Assembly (NCBI RefSeq): GCF_020178975.1
Contig: NZ_JAHXBU010000094.1
Span: 682,001-746,000 of the forward strand
Direction of reading: 5' to 3'
Source: Cesiribacter sp. SM1
Lineage (GTDB): Bacteria > Bacteroidota > Bacteroidia > Cytophagales > Cyclobacteriaceae
DNA: 64,000 nucleotides
Under the pieces are notes generated by a model that worked only from the letters and a program-made list of their open reading frames with translations, did no database searches and had not been told where the DNA came from. Position 1 is the first letter of the stretch, and each line of letters opens with the position of its first letter. Positions 1 through 8,971 of the stretch are shown here, piece by piece. Made by a program: the position numbers and the translations under genes.

Positions 1-1332
1 GATGGTATTACCTATGCCATCGAAGAAGACTTCGGGCTGGTGATCAGCCTCGACTGTGGTATCAAAGCCCTCAAAACCATTCAGCGTGCTGCCGAGGCCG
101 GCGTAGACTTTATTGTGTGCGACCACCACCTGCCCGGCGATGTGCTGCCACCTGCCGTAGCGGTGCTGGACCCTAAACGGTCCGACTGTCCCTACCCATA
201 TAAGGAGCTAAGCGGATGTGGCATTGGCTTTAAATTTTTACAGGCTTTTTGCCTGAAGAACGATATTCCACTGCAGCACCTCTACGAGTACCTCGACCTG
301 ACAGCCGTAAGCATTGCTGCCGATATTGTACCCATTACCGGCGAAAATCGCATTTTAGCCTATTGGGGGCTCAAAAAGCTGAACAAACAGCCTCGCCCGG
401 GCCTTTTGGCACTTATAGAACAGGCAGGGTTTAAGAAGGAAATTGACATTACCAATGTTGTTTTCGGCATTGGTCCGCGAATCAATGCCTCCGGACGCAT
501 TGCCCATGCAAAAGCAGCTGTAAACCTGTTGCTTACCCAGGAGCAGGAGGAGGCAGCCTTTCTGGCGGAAGGCATTGACGATAAAAATTCGCAGCGCCGC
601 AGCTTCGACAGCACCATTACCGAAGAGGCGCACGAAATGATCAGACAGGACCCGGAGTTTAAAGATGCCAAAACAACGGTGCTCTTCAAAAAAGACTGGC
701 ACAAGGGCGTAATTGGCATTGTGGCTTCACGCTGCGTAGATTGTTATTACCGCCCTACCATAATACTTACAGAATCTAATAACAAAGCCACCGGCTCAGC
801 GCGTTCTGTAGTAGGGTTCGATATATATGAGGCTATTATGGAGTGCAGCGACCTGCTGCTCCAGTATGGTGGCCATATGTATGCAGCGGGCCTCACTATG
901 GAGCTGGAAAATGTACCGCTTTTCAGGCAGCGGTTCGAGGAGGTGGTGGCAAGGCGCATACGGCCGGAGCAGCTCATTCCGCAGCTGGAGATAGACATCC
1001 CCCTGGGCTTTGATCAGATCACGCCTAAGTTTTACAATGTGCTGAAGCAGATGTCGCCCTTTGGCCCGGAAAACATGCAGCCTGTGTTTATGACCAGGCA
1101 GGTAAAGGCAGCCGGCAGAACCCGCATCATGAAAAACCGGCACCTGAAGGTATCGGTGGTAGAAGAAGAAACAGGTATTACATTTGAGGCAGTTGGTTTC
1201 GATATGGCCGATTACTTTGATTTTATTGACAGCGGCATGCGTTTTGATATTGCTTATACGTTGGAAGAGAATACCTTCTGGGGTGAAGGAACCCTGGAAT
1301 TATACCTGCGTGATATTAAGTTTGAAGAATAG
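1..1332 (+). CDS. recJ: Single-stranded-DNA-specific exonuclease RecJ, 3' part
   Basis: The frame is open from base 1, so the true start lies left of the window; about 443 C-terminal residues are visible out of the usual 560-580. RecJ degrades single-stranded DNA 5' to 3' in recombination and mismatch repair. The visible part carries the DHH motif (VCDHHLPG, about base 118), a metal-binding signature of the family, and the DHHA1 GGH motif (LLQYGGHMYAAG, about base 868), followed by the C-terminal OB-like domain. The gene ends 43 bp before lptB on the same strand, so co-transcription is likely. No frameshift is seen. Confidence 0.95.
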   Translation, partial: DGITYAIEEDFGLVISLDCGIKALKTIQRAAEAGVDFIVCDHHLPGDVLPPAVAVLDPKRSDCPYPYKELSGCGIGFKFLQAFCLKNDIPLQHLYEYLDLTAVSIAADIVPITGENRILAYWGLKKLNKQPRPGLLALIEQAGFKKEIDITNVVFGIGPRINASGRIAHAKAAVNLLLTQEQEEAAFLAEGIDDKNSQRRSFDSTITEEAHEMIRQDPEFKDAKTTVLFKKDWHKGVIGIVASRCVDCYYRPTIILTESNNKATGSARSVVGFDIYEAIMECSDLLLQYGGHMYAAGLTMELENVPLFRQRFEEVVARRIRPEQLIPQLEIDIPLGFDQITPKFYNVLKQMSPFGPENMQPVFMTRQVKAAGRTRIMKNRHLKVSVVEEETGITFEAVGFDMADYFDFIDSGMRFDIAYTLEENTFWGEGTLELYLRDIKFEE

Positions 1333-1375
1333 TATTGAGCGCCCGAAGAGCAATTAGCGCAAGCAGATACATTTT

Positions 1376-2107
1376 ATGATACTACGAGCCGAAAATCTGG
1401 TAAAAAAATATAAAAAGCGCACGGTGGTAAACAATGTGTCCGTGCAGGTAGAGCAGGGCGAAATTGTGGGATTGCTGGGCCCCAACGGTGCCGGCAAAAC
1501 CACTTCTTTTTACATGATTGTTGGCCTTATCAAGCCTAATGAAGGCCGCATTTTTTTAGAGAATGAAGATATTACTGCGCTCCCCATGTACCGACGGGCT
1601 AAAAAAGGCATTGGCTACCTGGCACAGGAGGCATCGGTTTTTCGTACCTTAACCGTAGAAGAAAACATTCTGGCCGTGCTGGAAATGACTAATCTTCCCA
1701 AAGCACAGCAAAGAGAAAAGATGGAGAGCCTGCTGGAGGAGTTTAGCCTTACGCATGTGCGCAAGAACCAGGGCATGGTGTTGAGTGGTGGTGAGCGCCG
1801 CCGTACCGAAATTGCCAGGGCGCTGGCGGTAGACCCCAAGTTTGTGCTGCTCGATGAGCCCTTTGCCGGTGTAGACCCTATTGCCGTGGAGGAAATTCAA
1901 ACAATAGTGGCGCAGCTGAAAAACAAGAATATAGGCATCCTTATTACCGACCACAACGTTAATGAAACATTGTCTATTACTGATAGAGCGTACCTGATGT
2001 TTGAGGGTCGCCTGCTGAAAGCCGGTTCTGCCGAAGAGCTGGCCTCTGACCCGCAGGTACGGAAGGTATACTTAGGTCAGCATTTCGAACTTCGCCGTAA
2101 AATCTGA
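1376..2107 (+). CDS. lptB: LPS export ABC transporter ATP-binding protein LptB
   Basis: A 243-residue cytoplasmic ATPase of the LptB2FG complex, which extracts lipopolysaccharide from the inner membrane and drives it to the outer membrane. Walker A is at residues 35-42 (GPNGAGKT), the ABC signature LSGGERRR at about 136-143, and Walker B with the catalytic glutamate ([10 protein letters not shown]) at about 157-166. The H-loop is in the DHN segment near 192. Length and motifs match LptB rather than a generic ABC ATPase. It lies between recJ and the GH3 gene with 43 and 11 bp gaps, so the three are probably one transcript. The start is the ATG following an A-rich stretch. Confidence 0.94.
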   Translation: MILRAENLVKKYKKRTVVNNVSVQVEQGEIVGLLGPNGAGKTTSFYMIVGLIKPNEGRIFLENEDITALPMYRRAKKGIGYLAQEASVFRTLTVEENILAVLEMTNLPKAQQREKMESLLEEFSLTHVRKNQGMVLSGGERRRTEIARALAVDPKFVLLDEPFAGVDPIAVEEIQTIVAQLKNKNIGILITDHNVNETLSITDRAYLMFEGRLLKAGSAEELASDPQVRKVYLGQHFELRRKI

Positions 2108-2118
2108 TTTTTTCAGCT

Positions 2119-3642
2119 ATGCTGGATTTGTTCAACTCTGTTCTCACATGGTTCATGAAAAAGCGCATCCAGGAGGTGGAGCATTTCATGAACAACCCGC
2201 ATGATGTACAGCAGCAGGTGCTTCAAAACCTGCTCGATACTGCCAAAAGCACCGAATGGGGGCAGAAATGGGGCTATGCAGAGCTGCAGAAGAGCAGCGC
2301 CTTTCAGGAGCGGGTACCCATCAGCACCTACGAACAGCTTAAGCCATATATAGACCGTATGATGCGCGGGGAGCAGAATATCCTCTGGCCCGGCAAAATA
2401 GACTGGTTTGCCAAGTCAAGCGGTACTACTAGCAGCCGAAGCAAGTTTATTCCGGTATCGCCAGAGGCGCTGGAAGACTGCCATTACAAAGGCGGCAAAG
2501 ACCTGATCTCTATCTACGTCAATAATTTTCCTGAAACCAAGATCTTCACCGGCAAAAACCTGGCTATTGGCGGGAGCCTGCAGGTAAACGAGCAGGATAG
2601 TGATGGTTCCTCCAAATATGGCGATATCTCCGCTATTATTATGCGAAACCTGCCCTTCTGGGCGCAAATGGTGCGCTCGCCAAGCCTGGAAGTAGCGCTG
2701 CTAAGCGAGTGGGATGAGAAGCTGGAGCGCATGGCCAATGAAACCATCAACGATAATATTACCAATCTGTCGGGTGTGCCTACCTGGACGCTCCTGCTGA
2801 TGGAGCGCATCCTGGAAATTACCGGTAAGCAGAACATGCTGGAGGTATGGCCAAACCTGGAGGTGTTTACCCATGGTGCCGTTTCCTTTACCCCGTACGA
2901 GCAGCTCTTTAAAAAGCTGATCCCCACCGATACCATGTATTACCAGGAGGTGTACAATGCCTCAGAAGGCTTCTTTGGTATTCAGGACCAGACCCACAGC
3001 AAGGAAATGCTGCTTATGCTGGATTATGGGGTGTACTATGAGTTTATCGAAACCTCAGAGCTGGAGAAGGAGAATCCGAAGGTGCTTACGCTGGACCAGG
3101 TGCAGTTGGGAAAAAATTATGCCCTCATCATCAGCACCAATGGAGGCCTGTGGCGCTACAACATTGGCGATACAGTAAAATTCACCTCCCTGAATCCTTA
3201 CCGCATCATCATCAGCGGGCGTACCAAACACTTCATCAATGCTTTTGGCGAAGAGGTGGTAATAGAAAATGCAGAGCAGGCCATTGCCGAGGCTTGCCGG
3301 CAGACCAATGCCGAAATTGATAACTTCACGGCTGCCCCCCGGTACTTTGGGGAAAAGAGCAAGGCCAGCCACGAGTGGATCATAGAATTTGTGCACCCGC
3401 CGCAGGATAAAGATCGTTTTGCGCAGGTGCTGGACGAAACGCTGCGCAAGATCAATTCTGATTACGATGCCAAGCGTTTTAAAGACATGGCCCTGCAGCC
3501 GCCAATTGTACACCATGCACCAAAAGGTACTTTTTACCGCTGGATGGAGAAGCGCGGAAAGCTGGGCGGACAGAACAAAGTGCCCCGCCTAAGCAACACC
3601 CGCGAGCATGTAGAGGATATTCTGGCAATGCTAAACACCTAA
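2119..3642 (+). CDS. GH3 family acyl-acid-amido synthetase-like protein
   Basis: 507 residues of the GH3 auxin-responsive-promoter family, a branch of the adenylate-forming enzymes. The phosphate-binding segment SSGTTSSRSKFIP lies near residues 97-109, and later family segments YNASEGFFG and IISGRTKHFINAFGEE are present. Plant GH3 enzymes join amino acids to acyl acids such as auxin or jasmonate. The substrates of the bacterial forms are not established, so only the adenylation chemistry is inferred. It follows lptB by 11 bp, which suggests co-expression, possibly with an envelope or lipid-related role. It is full length with no signal peptide, so cytoplasmic. Confidence 0.9.
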   Translation: MLDLFNSVLTWFMKKRIQEVEHFMNNPHDVQQQVLQNLLDTAKSTEWGQKWGYAELQKSSAFQERVPISTYEQLKPYIDRMMRGEQNILWPGKIDWFAKSSGTTSSRSKFIPVSPEALEDCHYKGGKDLISIYVNNFPETKIFTGKNLAIGGSLQVNEQDSDGSSKYGDISAIIMRNLPFWAQMVRSPSLEVALLSEWDEKLERMANETINDNITNLSGVPTWTLLLMERILEITGKQNMLEVWPNLEVFTHGAVSFTPYEQLFKKLIPTDTMYYQEVYNASEGFFGIQDQTHSKEMLLMLDYGVYYEFIETSELEKENPKVLTLDQVQLGKNYALIISTNGGLWRYNIGDTVKFTSLNPYRIIISGRTKHFINAFGEEVVIENAEQAIAEACRQTNAEIDNFTAAPRYFGEKSKASHEWIIEFVHPPQDKDRFAQVLDETLRKINSDYDAKRFKDMALQPPIVHHAPKGTFYRWMEKRGKLGGQNKVPRLSNTREHVEDILAMLNT

Positions 3643-3763
3643 TTTCAGCAGGCACAACCAGGTACAGGTATTAGGTGTTCGTTGATTGCACAGTCGTCTA
3701 GTTCCGGCTCCGCTGTAAGGATAATAAAATCAGGCACTACGGCCATGAAATGCCTGCTAAGCT

Positions 3764-4033
3764 TTAAACATACGTAGAATTATTATTTTGCTTTGCCTTT
3801 TCTTTTTTATGCTTAAGCAGGGTTAATACTACTGACGCGACAAAAGCAATGCTTATTCTTCTGGTAAAATCAATTTTTTCCAATTGACCTGCAAAGTCTG
3901 GCGAATCTCCTGACATCAACTGCTTGATTGGCACAAAAAATTCGCCCAGCAATAGCCCAACTACTACAATGGTGATAAACACCACTGTTCCATACCCAAC
4001 TGCACGTTTAATCCCAAATTTTGCTTGTTCCAT
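3764..4033 (-). CDS. Small two-helix membrane protein, unknown function
   Basis: 89 residues. Two hydrophobic segments are visible, at about 14-34 (YGTVVFITIVVVGLLLG) and about 60-72 (ISIAFVASVVLTLL), joined by a short polar loop and followed by a Lys/Asn-rich tail. I do not recognise a family. It stands alone on the minus strand, converging with the GH3 gene, and the strong hairpin at 4062-4096 separates it from the thioredoxin operon upstream. The coding call rests on a clean membrane-protein composition and the absence of a competing frame; it is moderately secure. Confidence 0.6.
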   Translation of the reverse strand: MEQAKFGIKRAVGYGTVVFITIVVVGLLLGEFFVPIKQLMSGDSPDFAGQLEKIDFTRRISIAFVASVVLTLLKHKKEKAKQNNNSTYV

Positions 4034-4061
4034 TGATGAAATACCAGTTTAGTAAAGAAAG

Positions 4062-4096
4062 GGCTCCTTTACTACTGTTCAACTAGTAAAGGAGCC
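4062..4096 (-). terminator. Intrinsic terminator of the thioredoxin operon
   Basis: A perfect 13-bp stem (GGCTCCTTTACTA / TAGTAAAGGAGCC) with a 9-base loop. On the minus strand it is followed by a T-rich run. It lies just downstream of the redoxin gene's stop. Confidence 0.85.
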
Positions 4097-4152
4097 TGGT
4101 GATAAGTATATAAAATTCAAAGTATTTTAGGGCCTTTGATCATAATCAGATC

Positions 4153-4764
4153 CTAAGCCTCTTTCCATTTAATGGTGCAGCCTATGGCTTTGGTGCTGGT
4201 AGTTTTGGGCTTTTTGCCGCTCATCAGCTGGCCAACGGCTTCCTCAACATATTTCTGATCGGCGGCGGCAGCATCTTTATGGTTATTGTCGATGGCGCCT
4301 ACATACTCAACTTTGAAGCCTTTGGCCTCTTTGTTCAGAATGTAAATATGAGGCGTGCGGGTGGCGCCAAATGCTTTGGCCACTGATCCGGTATCGTCCT
4401 GCAGGTAAGGGAAGCCATAGCTTTTCTCCTGTGCACGTTTCTGCATTTCCTGGTAACTATCGCCGGCCTGCTGGCTGGGATCATTTGGGTTAATAGCCAC
4501 AACAGGGTATCCTTTGGGAGCAAACTGTTTGTTCAGGGCTATGATGCGGTCTTCGTAAAGCTTTGCATAGGGGCAGGTATTGCAGGTGAACACCACAATA
4601 AGGCCTTTGGCGTTGGCATAGTTCGCCAGCGACACCTCTTTGCCATCAACATTGCGGAGCTTAAAGTCGGCAACATAATCACCAACCTCGTAGCCTTGTG
4701 GTAGCGTAGCAGCGCTAGCCAGCACAAATAAAGCGCCCAGTACTAGTAAAAAAACGTTTTTCAT
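4153..4764 (-). CDS. Secreted thioredoxin-family (redoxin/AhpC-like) protein
   Basis: 203 residues with an N-terminal signal peptide (about 1-19, ending ASAA) and a redoxin fold. A CxxC pair followed by Pro lies at residues 61-65 (CNTCPYAK), directly after a hydrophobic beta strand (LIVVFT). The cis-proline region is ATRTPHIY near 135. It is likely a periplasmic thiol oxidoreductase or peroxiredoxin-like protein; the substrate is unknown. It lies 13 bp downstream of a second thioredoxin-fold gene with a different CxxC, so the two are probably one operon acting in the same compartment. A terminator hairpin follows. Confidence 0.88.
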   Translation of the reverse strand: MKNVFLLVLGALFVLASAATLPQGYEVGDYVADFKLRNVDGKEVSLANYANAKGLIVVFTCNTCPYAKLYEDRIIALNKQFAPKGYPVVAINPNDPSQQAGDSYQEMQKRAQEKSYGFPYLQDDTGSVAKAFGATRTPHIYILNKEAKGFKVEYVGAIDNNHKDAAAADQKYVEEAVGQLMSGKKPKTTSTKAIGCTIKWKEA

Positions 4765-4777
4765 TGTTGGATTTGGC

Positions 4778-5263
4778 TTATGGTACAGATGTATATTTAT
4801 TTAACAGTGCCTCCAGTTCCTGTGGCTCCATTTTACCTTCTATTAGCTTGCGTTGCTTGCCCGAAAGAATAATAGTGGTAGGAATTGCTCCTGACCACTG
4901 CGGGTCTACCCGGTTGATAAAAGCATTCTGGTCGGTTTCGTCCAGCAGCATTACTGTGCCATTCAGCTTTTTCTTTTTGACAAAGGGCTTTACCCGGCTT
5001 TCAAGTATTTCCACATCATCCAGGCTCACAAAGTACATTTTTACGCCTTTATCAGCGTACTTTTCCTGCGCTTTGCTGAAGTAGGGCATTTCTTCAATAC
5101 AGGGTCTGCACCAGGTAGCCCAGAAGTTGATGAGCACAACACCCTCTTTTGGCTGTTTCAGCAGATTGTTCAGGTCTGCCAGCTTAATCACTTCCACCTC
5201 CTGTGCAACGGCAGGTGCCAAACTAAATAATCCAAAAACCAGTAAGAGTAAAATCTTTTTCAT
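4778..5263 (-). CDS. TlpA-like periplasmic thioredoxin
   Basis: 161 residues. The signal peptide covers about residues 1-20 (ends AVAQ). The TlpA/ResA-type active site WATWCRPCIEEMP has cysteines 52 and 55. The cis-proline loop appears as GAIPTTII near 128. Proteins of this type keep periplasmic cysteines reduced, for example during cytochrome c maturation, or act as general thiol reductases. It is first in a two-gene operon with the redoxin gene at 4153. No CAAAnnTA (minus-strand -7) box is obvious within 70 bp upstream. Confidence 0.9.
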   Translation of the reverse strand: MKKILLLLVFGLFSLAPAVAQEVEVIKLADLNNLLKQPKEGVVLINFWATWCRPCIEEMPYFSKAQEKYADKGVKMYFVSLDDVEILESRVKPFVKKKKLNGTVMLLDETDQNAFINRVDPQWSGAIPTTIILSGKQRKLIEGKMEPQELEALLNKYTSVP

Positions 5264-5343
5264 GCAATATCATATAGTTCAGAAAGATAACGCATGCACG
5301 GCACAAAAAGTCCGTAAGAGGGTTAAAAATTGATTAGAAACAC

Positions 5344-7122
5344 TTACTCCCGCTGCTGGCGTATAAGGCGGGTGCGGTAGGCATTAAAGATGCGGCTTTT
5401 GGAAACAAAGCCGGCGTAACGGCCGCCATATATTACGGGCAGGTTCCAGGCGCCGGTTTTTTCAAATTTATTCATCACCGATTCCATGTCTTCGTCCAGC
5501 ACTACCTCTGCCGGAGGCTGGCGCATAATGGTGTTGATGATCACCTTTTTCCGCTTTTCAATATCGAACATAATTTCCCGGATATCATCAAGGGTAATGA
5601 TGCCTTTCAGAACGCCATGTTCATCCACCACCGGAAAAATGTTGCGGGTACTCATTTGTACCAGCTGCACCATTTCTTCCACAGTAGCGGTAGGTCTTAT
5701 TTCCATCAGGTCGGTTTCTACCAGCTTCTCCAGAGATATCAGGCGAAGCACCTGCTTGTCTTTGTCGTAAGGAATAAAATCGCCCCGTTCAACCAGGTTT
5801 TTTGTATAGAAGGAGTAGCGCTGAAAGTAAGAGGATACACTGTAGGAGATTGCCGATACCAGCATAAGGGGCACAAAAAGTGTATAGCCGCCTGTTAGTT
5901 CGGCGATGAGGAAGATGGCTGTGAGCGGGGCATGCATAATGCCGCTCATAACGCCGCACATACCTACCAGGGTAAAGTTGGCTACGCTTACATGGCCGGC
6001 AACCTGCACCACATTAATAAAGCGGGCAAAGAGAAAACCGGTAACAGCACCCATAAAAAGCGAAGGCGCAAACACACCGCCACTACCGCCGGCGCCTATG
6101 GTGAGGGCCGAAGCAACAGGTTTGATGAGCAGAATACCTAACAGGAACAGCAGAAGAAAGTAAGGATTTTCAACCTCATCGAAAAATAAGCTGCGGCTAA
6201 GCAGGTAGTGGTCCCGGCCCTCGAGCATGCCGGTAATGCTGTCGTACCCCTCGCCATAGATTGGCGGAAATATAAAAATGATTAGCCCCAGGCCGATACC
6301 ACCAACCAGGGCGCGCGGAATGCGGGCATTGATTTTTCCGACCCAGCCCTCTACAGTGTACATAACCCTGTTAAAATAAAAGGCAGTTATGCCGCACACA
6401 GCACCAAGCAGCAGAAAGTAAGGCGTTTCTATTGCCCTGAAAGGTTCTTCGAGCCTGAAGGTAAAGAGTATATCCTGGCCCAGCAGCACGAGCGAAACCA
6501 GCTGCCCACTTACGGAGGCAATCAGCAGCGGAATGAAAGAGGCAATGGTTACATCGGAAAGGATTACTTCTATGGCAAAGATCACACCTGCTATGGGAGA
6601 ATTGAAAATAGCCGCTACGGCCCCGGCAGATCCGCAGCCTATGAGCATGGTGCGCTTTTTGTAGTTTAGGTGCATAAGCTGCCCTATGTTGGAGCCAATG
6701 GCAGAACCTGTAACTACAATAGGTGCCTCCAGTCCCACAGACCCGCCAAAACCAACGGTGAGGGCAGAGGTAAACATGCGGGAGTACATTTTAGAGCGCT
6801 CTATAATGCTGCTCTTTTTAGAAATGATGTAGAGAATATCCGTTATGCCATGGCCGAGCTTTTCCTTCAGTACAAAGTGTGCCAGCAGTACCGTAAGCAA
6901 TATACCGATGAGTGGGTAGGTAATGTAAAGAATGTTGGCAAAACCGTAGTGGAAAAAGCCGGTGAGGCTATTCTGGATAAAATGGACGGCTGATTTCAGG
7001 GTAACCGCCGCCAGGCCGGAAATCATCCCGATGATACCCGCCAGGATCAGTACAAAGTTTTTATTGTTGATGTGCTTGATGCGCCAGATTAAAAAGCGCG
7101 CCAGCAGGTTGTTACCGTTCAT
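5344..7122 (-). CDS. ClC-family chloride channel/antiporter with tandem CBS domains
   Basis: About 592 residues from the ATG at 7122 (MNGNNLLARF). A TTG at 7149 would add nine residues, but the ATG has a GGAAG-like site about 10 bp upstream. Ten or more membrane segments precede two C-terminal CBS domains (about 450-510 and 525-580). Ion-path motifs are visible: GSVGLEAPIV, with the glutamate at the gating position, and GAGGSGGVFAPSLF, matching the GxFxP element. ClC proteins exchange chloride for protons or conduct chloride in the inner membrane; the CBS pair usually senses adenine nucleotides. It is a single-gene unit by position. Confidence 0.92.
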   Translation of the reverse strand: MNGNNLLARFLIWRIKHINNKNFVLILAGIIGMISGLAAVTLKSAVHFIQNSLTGFFHYGFANILYITYPLIGILLTVLLAHFVLKEKLGHGITDILYIISKKSSIIERSKMYSRMFTSALTVGFGGSVGLEAPIVVTGSAIGSNIGQLMHLNYKKRTMLIGCGSAGAVAAIFNSPIAGVIFAIEVILSDVTIASFIPLLIASVSGQLVSLVLLGQDILFTFRLEEPFRAIETPYFLLLGAVCGITAFYFNRVMYTVEGWVGKINARIPRALVGGIGLGLIIFIFPPIYGEGYDSITGMLEGRDHYLLSRSLFFDEVENPYFLLLFLLGILLIKPVASALTIGAGGSGGVFAPSLFMGAVTGFLFARFINVVQVAGHVSVANFTLVGMCGVMSGIMHAPLTAIFLIAELTGGYTLFVPLMLVSAISYSVSSYFQRYSFYTKNLVERGDFIPYDKDKQVLRLISLEKLVETDLMEIRPTATVEEMVQLVQMSTRNIFPVVDEHGVLKGIITLDDIREIMFDIEKRKKVIINTIMRQPPAEVVLDEDMESVMNKFEKTGAWNLPVIYGGRYAGFVSKSRIFNAYRTRLIRQQRE

Positions 7123-7267
7123 TCCCCAAAGCTTCCAGACAAGGCGCAAGTTAGGCCAAAGATGTTTCTTATGTAAAGCTTTTTTGGCTTAATGTGGGCT
7201 TGCTCAGCAACTATTCCAGGGGCAGGAACCTGTAGCGGTAACTTTACTGTTTACCGTTCAGCTTTTG

Positions 7268-7275
7268 TATATTTG
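7268..7275 (+). promoter_or_regulatory. Bacteroidota -7 box (TATATTTG) directly before a small ORF
   Basis: TATATTTG matches the TAnnTTTG consensus exactly. A TTTACTG at 7243-7249 sits 18 bases upstream, close to the expected -33 position but lacking a clean TTG. The box ends five bases before the ATG of the 38-residue gene, so the transcript would start at or near the A of the ATG. Confidence 0.55.
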
Positions 7276-7280
7276 CAGCC

Positions 7281-7397
7281 ATGATCAATAAAATCAAAGA
7301 CTTTTACGCCAAATACAAGCAGTACATGCTGGTAGACGTGCTCATGTATGCTGCCATGATCCTGCTGATCATTCTGTTGTTCGTGTTTTTTGGCTAA
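7281..7397 (+). CDS. 38-residue single-pass membrane peptide
   Basis: Reading frame MINKIKDFYAKYKQYMLVDV followed by a continuous hydrophobic stretch (about residues 20-37, LMYAAMILLIILLFVFF) and a stop. The shape is a basic N-terminal half and a C-terminal membrane helix, as in many bacterial small membrane proteins. I know no family for it. A consensus -7 box sits five bases upstream and there is no room for a ribosome-binding site, so the message may be leaderless. It lies between the divergent ClC gene and rmuC, converging with rmuC. Confidence 0.6.
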   Translation: MINKIKDFYAKYKQYMLVDVLMYAAMILLIILLFVFFG

Positions 7398-7402
7398 GGT
7401 TT

Positions 7403-8782
7403 CTATTCATCTGCCACGGCAGTTTCTGCTAAGAGCCCCAGCTCCCCCATATCTTTCTTGGCATTAATGCCCATAGACTTTAGCTTTTCGGCGCGGCTTA
7501 GTAGGTTGCCTTTGCCGGTGCTTAGCTTTTTCATGGCTTCGCTGTAGGTCTCCTGGCTCTTGTCCAGTAAAGCACCTATTTTCTCCAGCTCCTGCACAAA
7601 CCCATAAAATTTATCGTAAAGCCTGCCGCTTTCTTCTGCAATCTGCAGGGCATTCTGATTTTGTTTTTCGTATTTCCAGATAGATGCCGTGGTGCGCAGC
7701 GTAGCCAGCAGGGTAGTAGGGCTTACAATAATTACCTTGCGCTCCCAGGCATATTGGAAGAGGCTGGAGCTGCCCAGGCTGGAGCCGCCCAGGCTGTCGG
7801 TATCGGTGCTAAGGGCCAGGCTAAACGATGCTTCTATGGGTACAAAGAGCAGCACAAAATCTGGTGTGTTGAGCTTGTGCAGGCGGTAGTAGTGCTTTTC
7901 AGAAAGACCTTTTACATGGCTGCGCAGGCTGTGGATGTGCTGCTTCAGGTAGTTAAGCCTTTCAGTTTCGTCGGGGCAGTTGCAGAAAGACTCGTAGGCC
8001 TTGAGTGAGACCTTGGCATCGATGATCAGGTGGCGGCCTTCCGGCAGGCGTACAATAACATCAGGCCGCTGCGCCTGTCCGTCTTCGCCGCGCAGGCCCA
8101 TGTCTTCGCCCTGCAGCAGGTATTCGCTGCCGCGCTGCAGGCCGCTGCTCTCCAGGATGCGCTCCAGTACCAGCTCTCCCCAGTTTCCCTGTATTTTATT
8201 GTCGCCCTTAAGGGCCTGGGTAAGGTTGCGGGCTTCTTCACTCATTTGCTGGTTCAGGCGCGCTAGGCGTTCCAGCTCTCCCTTCAGCACCTCGCTCTGC
8301 ACCGTCTGGTTTTCCTGGTTTTTCTCAACCCGCTGTTCAAAAGAGGCAATACGCTCTTTTAGTGGATCCAGGATCAGGCGCAGGCGTTCGCTGTTGCTTT
8401 CGGCCAGCTGCTCGCGCTGCTGGCTTAGTACCTGGTGGGCCAGGTTTTCGAACTGCTGGCGCAGTTGCTCCTGCAGCTGCCGGAGTTCTTCCTTTTGTGA
8501 GCCCAGCTTTTCCTGCAGGTGGCGGTTGGTGGTTTGTGCTTCTACCAGGCTGCTGCGCAGGTCGGCTTCGGAAAACTGGAGCTGCTCCCGCTCCTGCAAC
8601 AGGCGGTTGTGCTGCTCCTGCAGTCGCAGGTACCTGTCCTGTGCCAGCTGGCTGGCATGTTCGGCCTCTGTATGCTTTAGCGCTGCCTCTTTTCCCTTTT
8701 TAAACAAATGCAGGCAGCCAAACAGTAGAAGCAGGCTGCTGCCGGCAGAAAAAAGGAGGAGCAGGAGTGGAAGGCCAGTCAT
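7403..8782 (-). CDS. rmuC: RmuC family DNA recombination protein
   Basis: About 459 residues from the ATG at 8782 (MTGLPLLLL); a TTG at 8806 is a less likely start. The architecture is typical: an N-terminal membrane anchor (about 4-22), a long Gln/Glu-rich coiled coil (about 35-185), then the RmuC nuclease-like domain (about 195-430) with family segments QGNWGELVLERILE, RPDVIVRLPEGRHLIIDAK and FVPIEASFSLAL. RmuC limits inversions at short inverted repeats, probably by cutting DNA structures; its enzymatic role is inferred from its restriction-endonuclease-like fold. It converges with the small membrane ORF at 7281. Confidence 0.92.
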   Translation of the reverse strand: MTGLPLLLLLFSAGSSLLLLFGCLHLFKKGKEAALKHTEAEHASQLAQDRYLRLQEQHNRLLQEREQLQFSEADLRSSLVEAQTTNRHLQEKLGSQKEELRQLQEQLRQQFENLAHQVLSQQREQLAESNSERLRLILDPLKERIASFEQRVEKNQENQTVQSEVLKGELERLARLNQQMSEEARNLTQALKGDNKIQGNWGELVLERILESSGLQRGSEYLLQGEDMGLRGEDGQAQRPDVIVRLPEGRHLIIDAKVSLKAYESFCNCPDETERLNYLKQHIHSLRSHVKGLSEKHYYRLHKLNTPDFVLLFVPIEASFSLALSTDTDSLGGSSLGSSSLFQYAWERKVIIVSPTTLLATLRTTASIWKYEKQNQNALQIAEESGRLYDKFYGFVQELEKIGALLDKSQETYSEAMKKLSTGKGNLLSRAEKLKSMGINAKKDMGELGLLAETAVADE

Positions 8783-8917
8783 TTTGTATCTGAATGTTTC
8801 TACCAATATAAAGGATTACGCCTGATTTTGGTAGAATACTGAGTATTGAGTATTTGGGTTACTGATGGTATGTCTGCAGTGGGGCTATCTGGCGGGGTGT
8901 GCCATGGAAAGGCAAAA

Positions 8918-8942
8918 GCCTCCTGCAGGAGCTGCAGGAGGC
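8918..8942 (-). terminator. Terminator of the 512-residue unknown gene
   Basis: An 11-bp perfect stem (GCCTCCTGCAG / CTGCAGGAGGC) with a 3-base loop. On the minus strand it is followed by TTTTGCC. It lies 30 bp past the gene's stop. Confidence 0.75.
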
Positions 8943-8971
8943 GATTGGATAAGGTAAACAAGCAAGGTTTT

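Noticed and set aside
3732-3757. Terminator after the GH3 gene
   Set aside because: The CAGGCA/TGCCTG arms are only 6 bp with a 14-base loop and no T-run.
8001-8825. Long Ser/Arg/Cys-rich plus-strand frame opposite rmuC
   Set aside because: It is the antisense of the rmuC coiled coil; the composition is an artefact of codon bias and rmuC motifs are clear.
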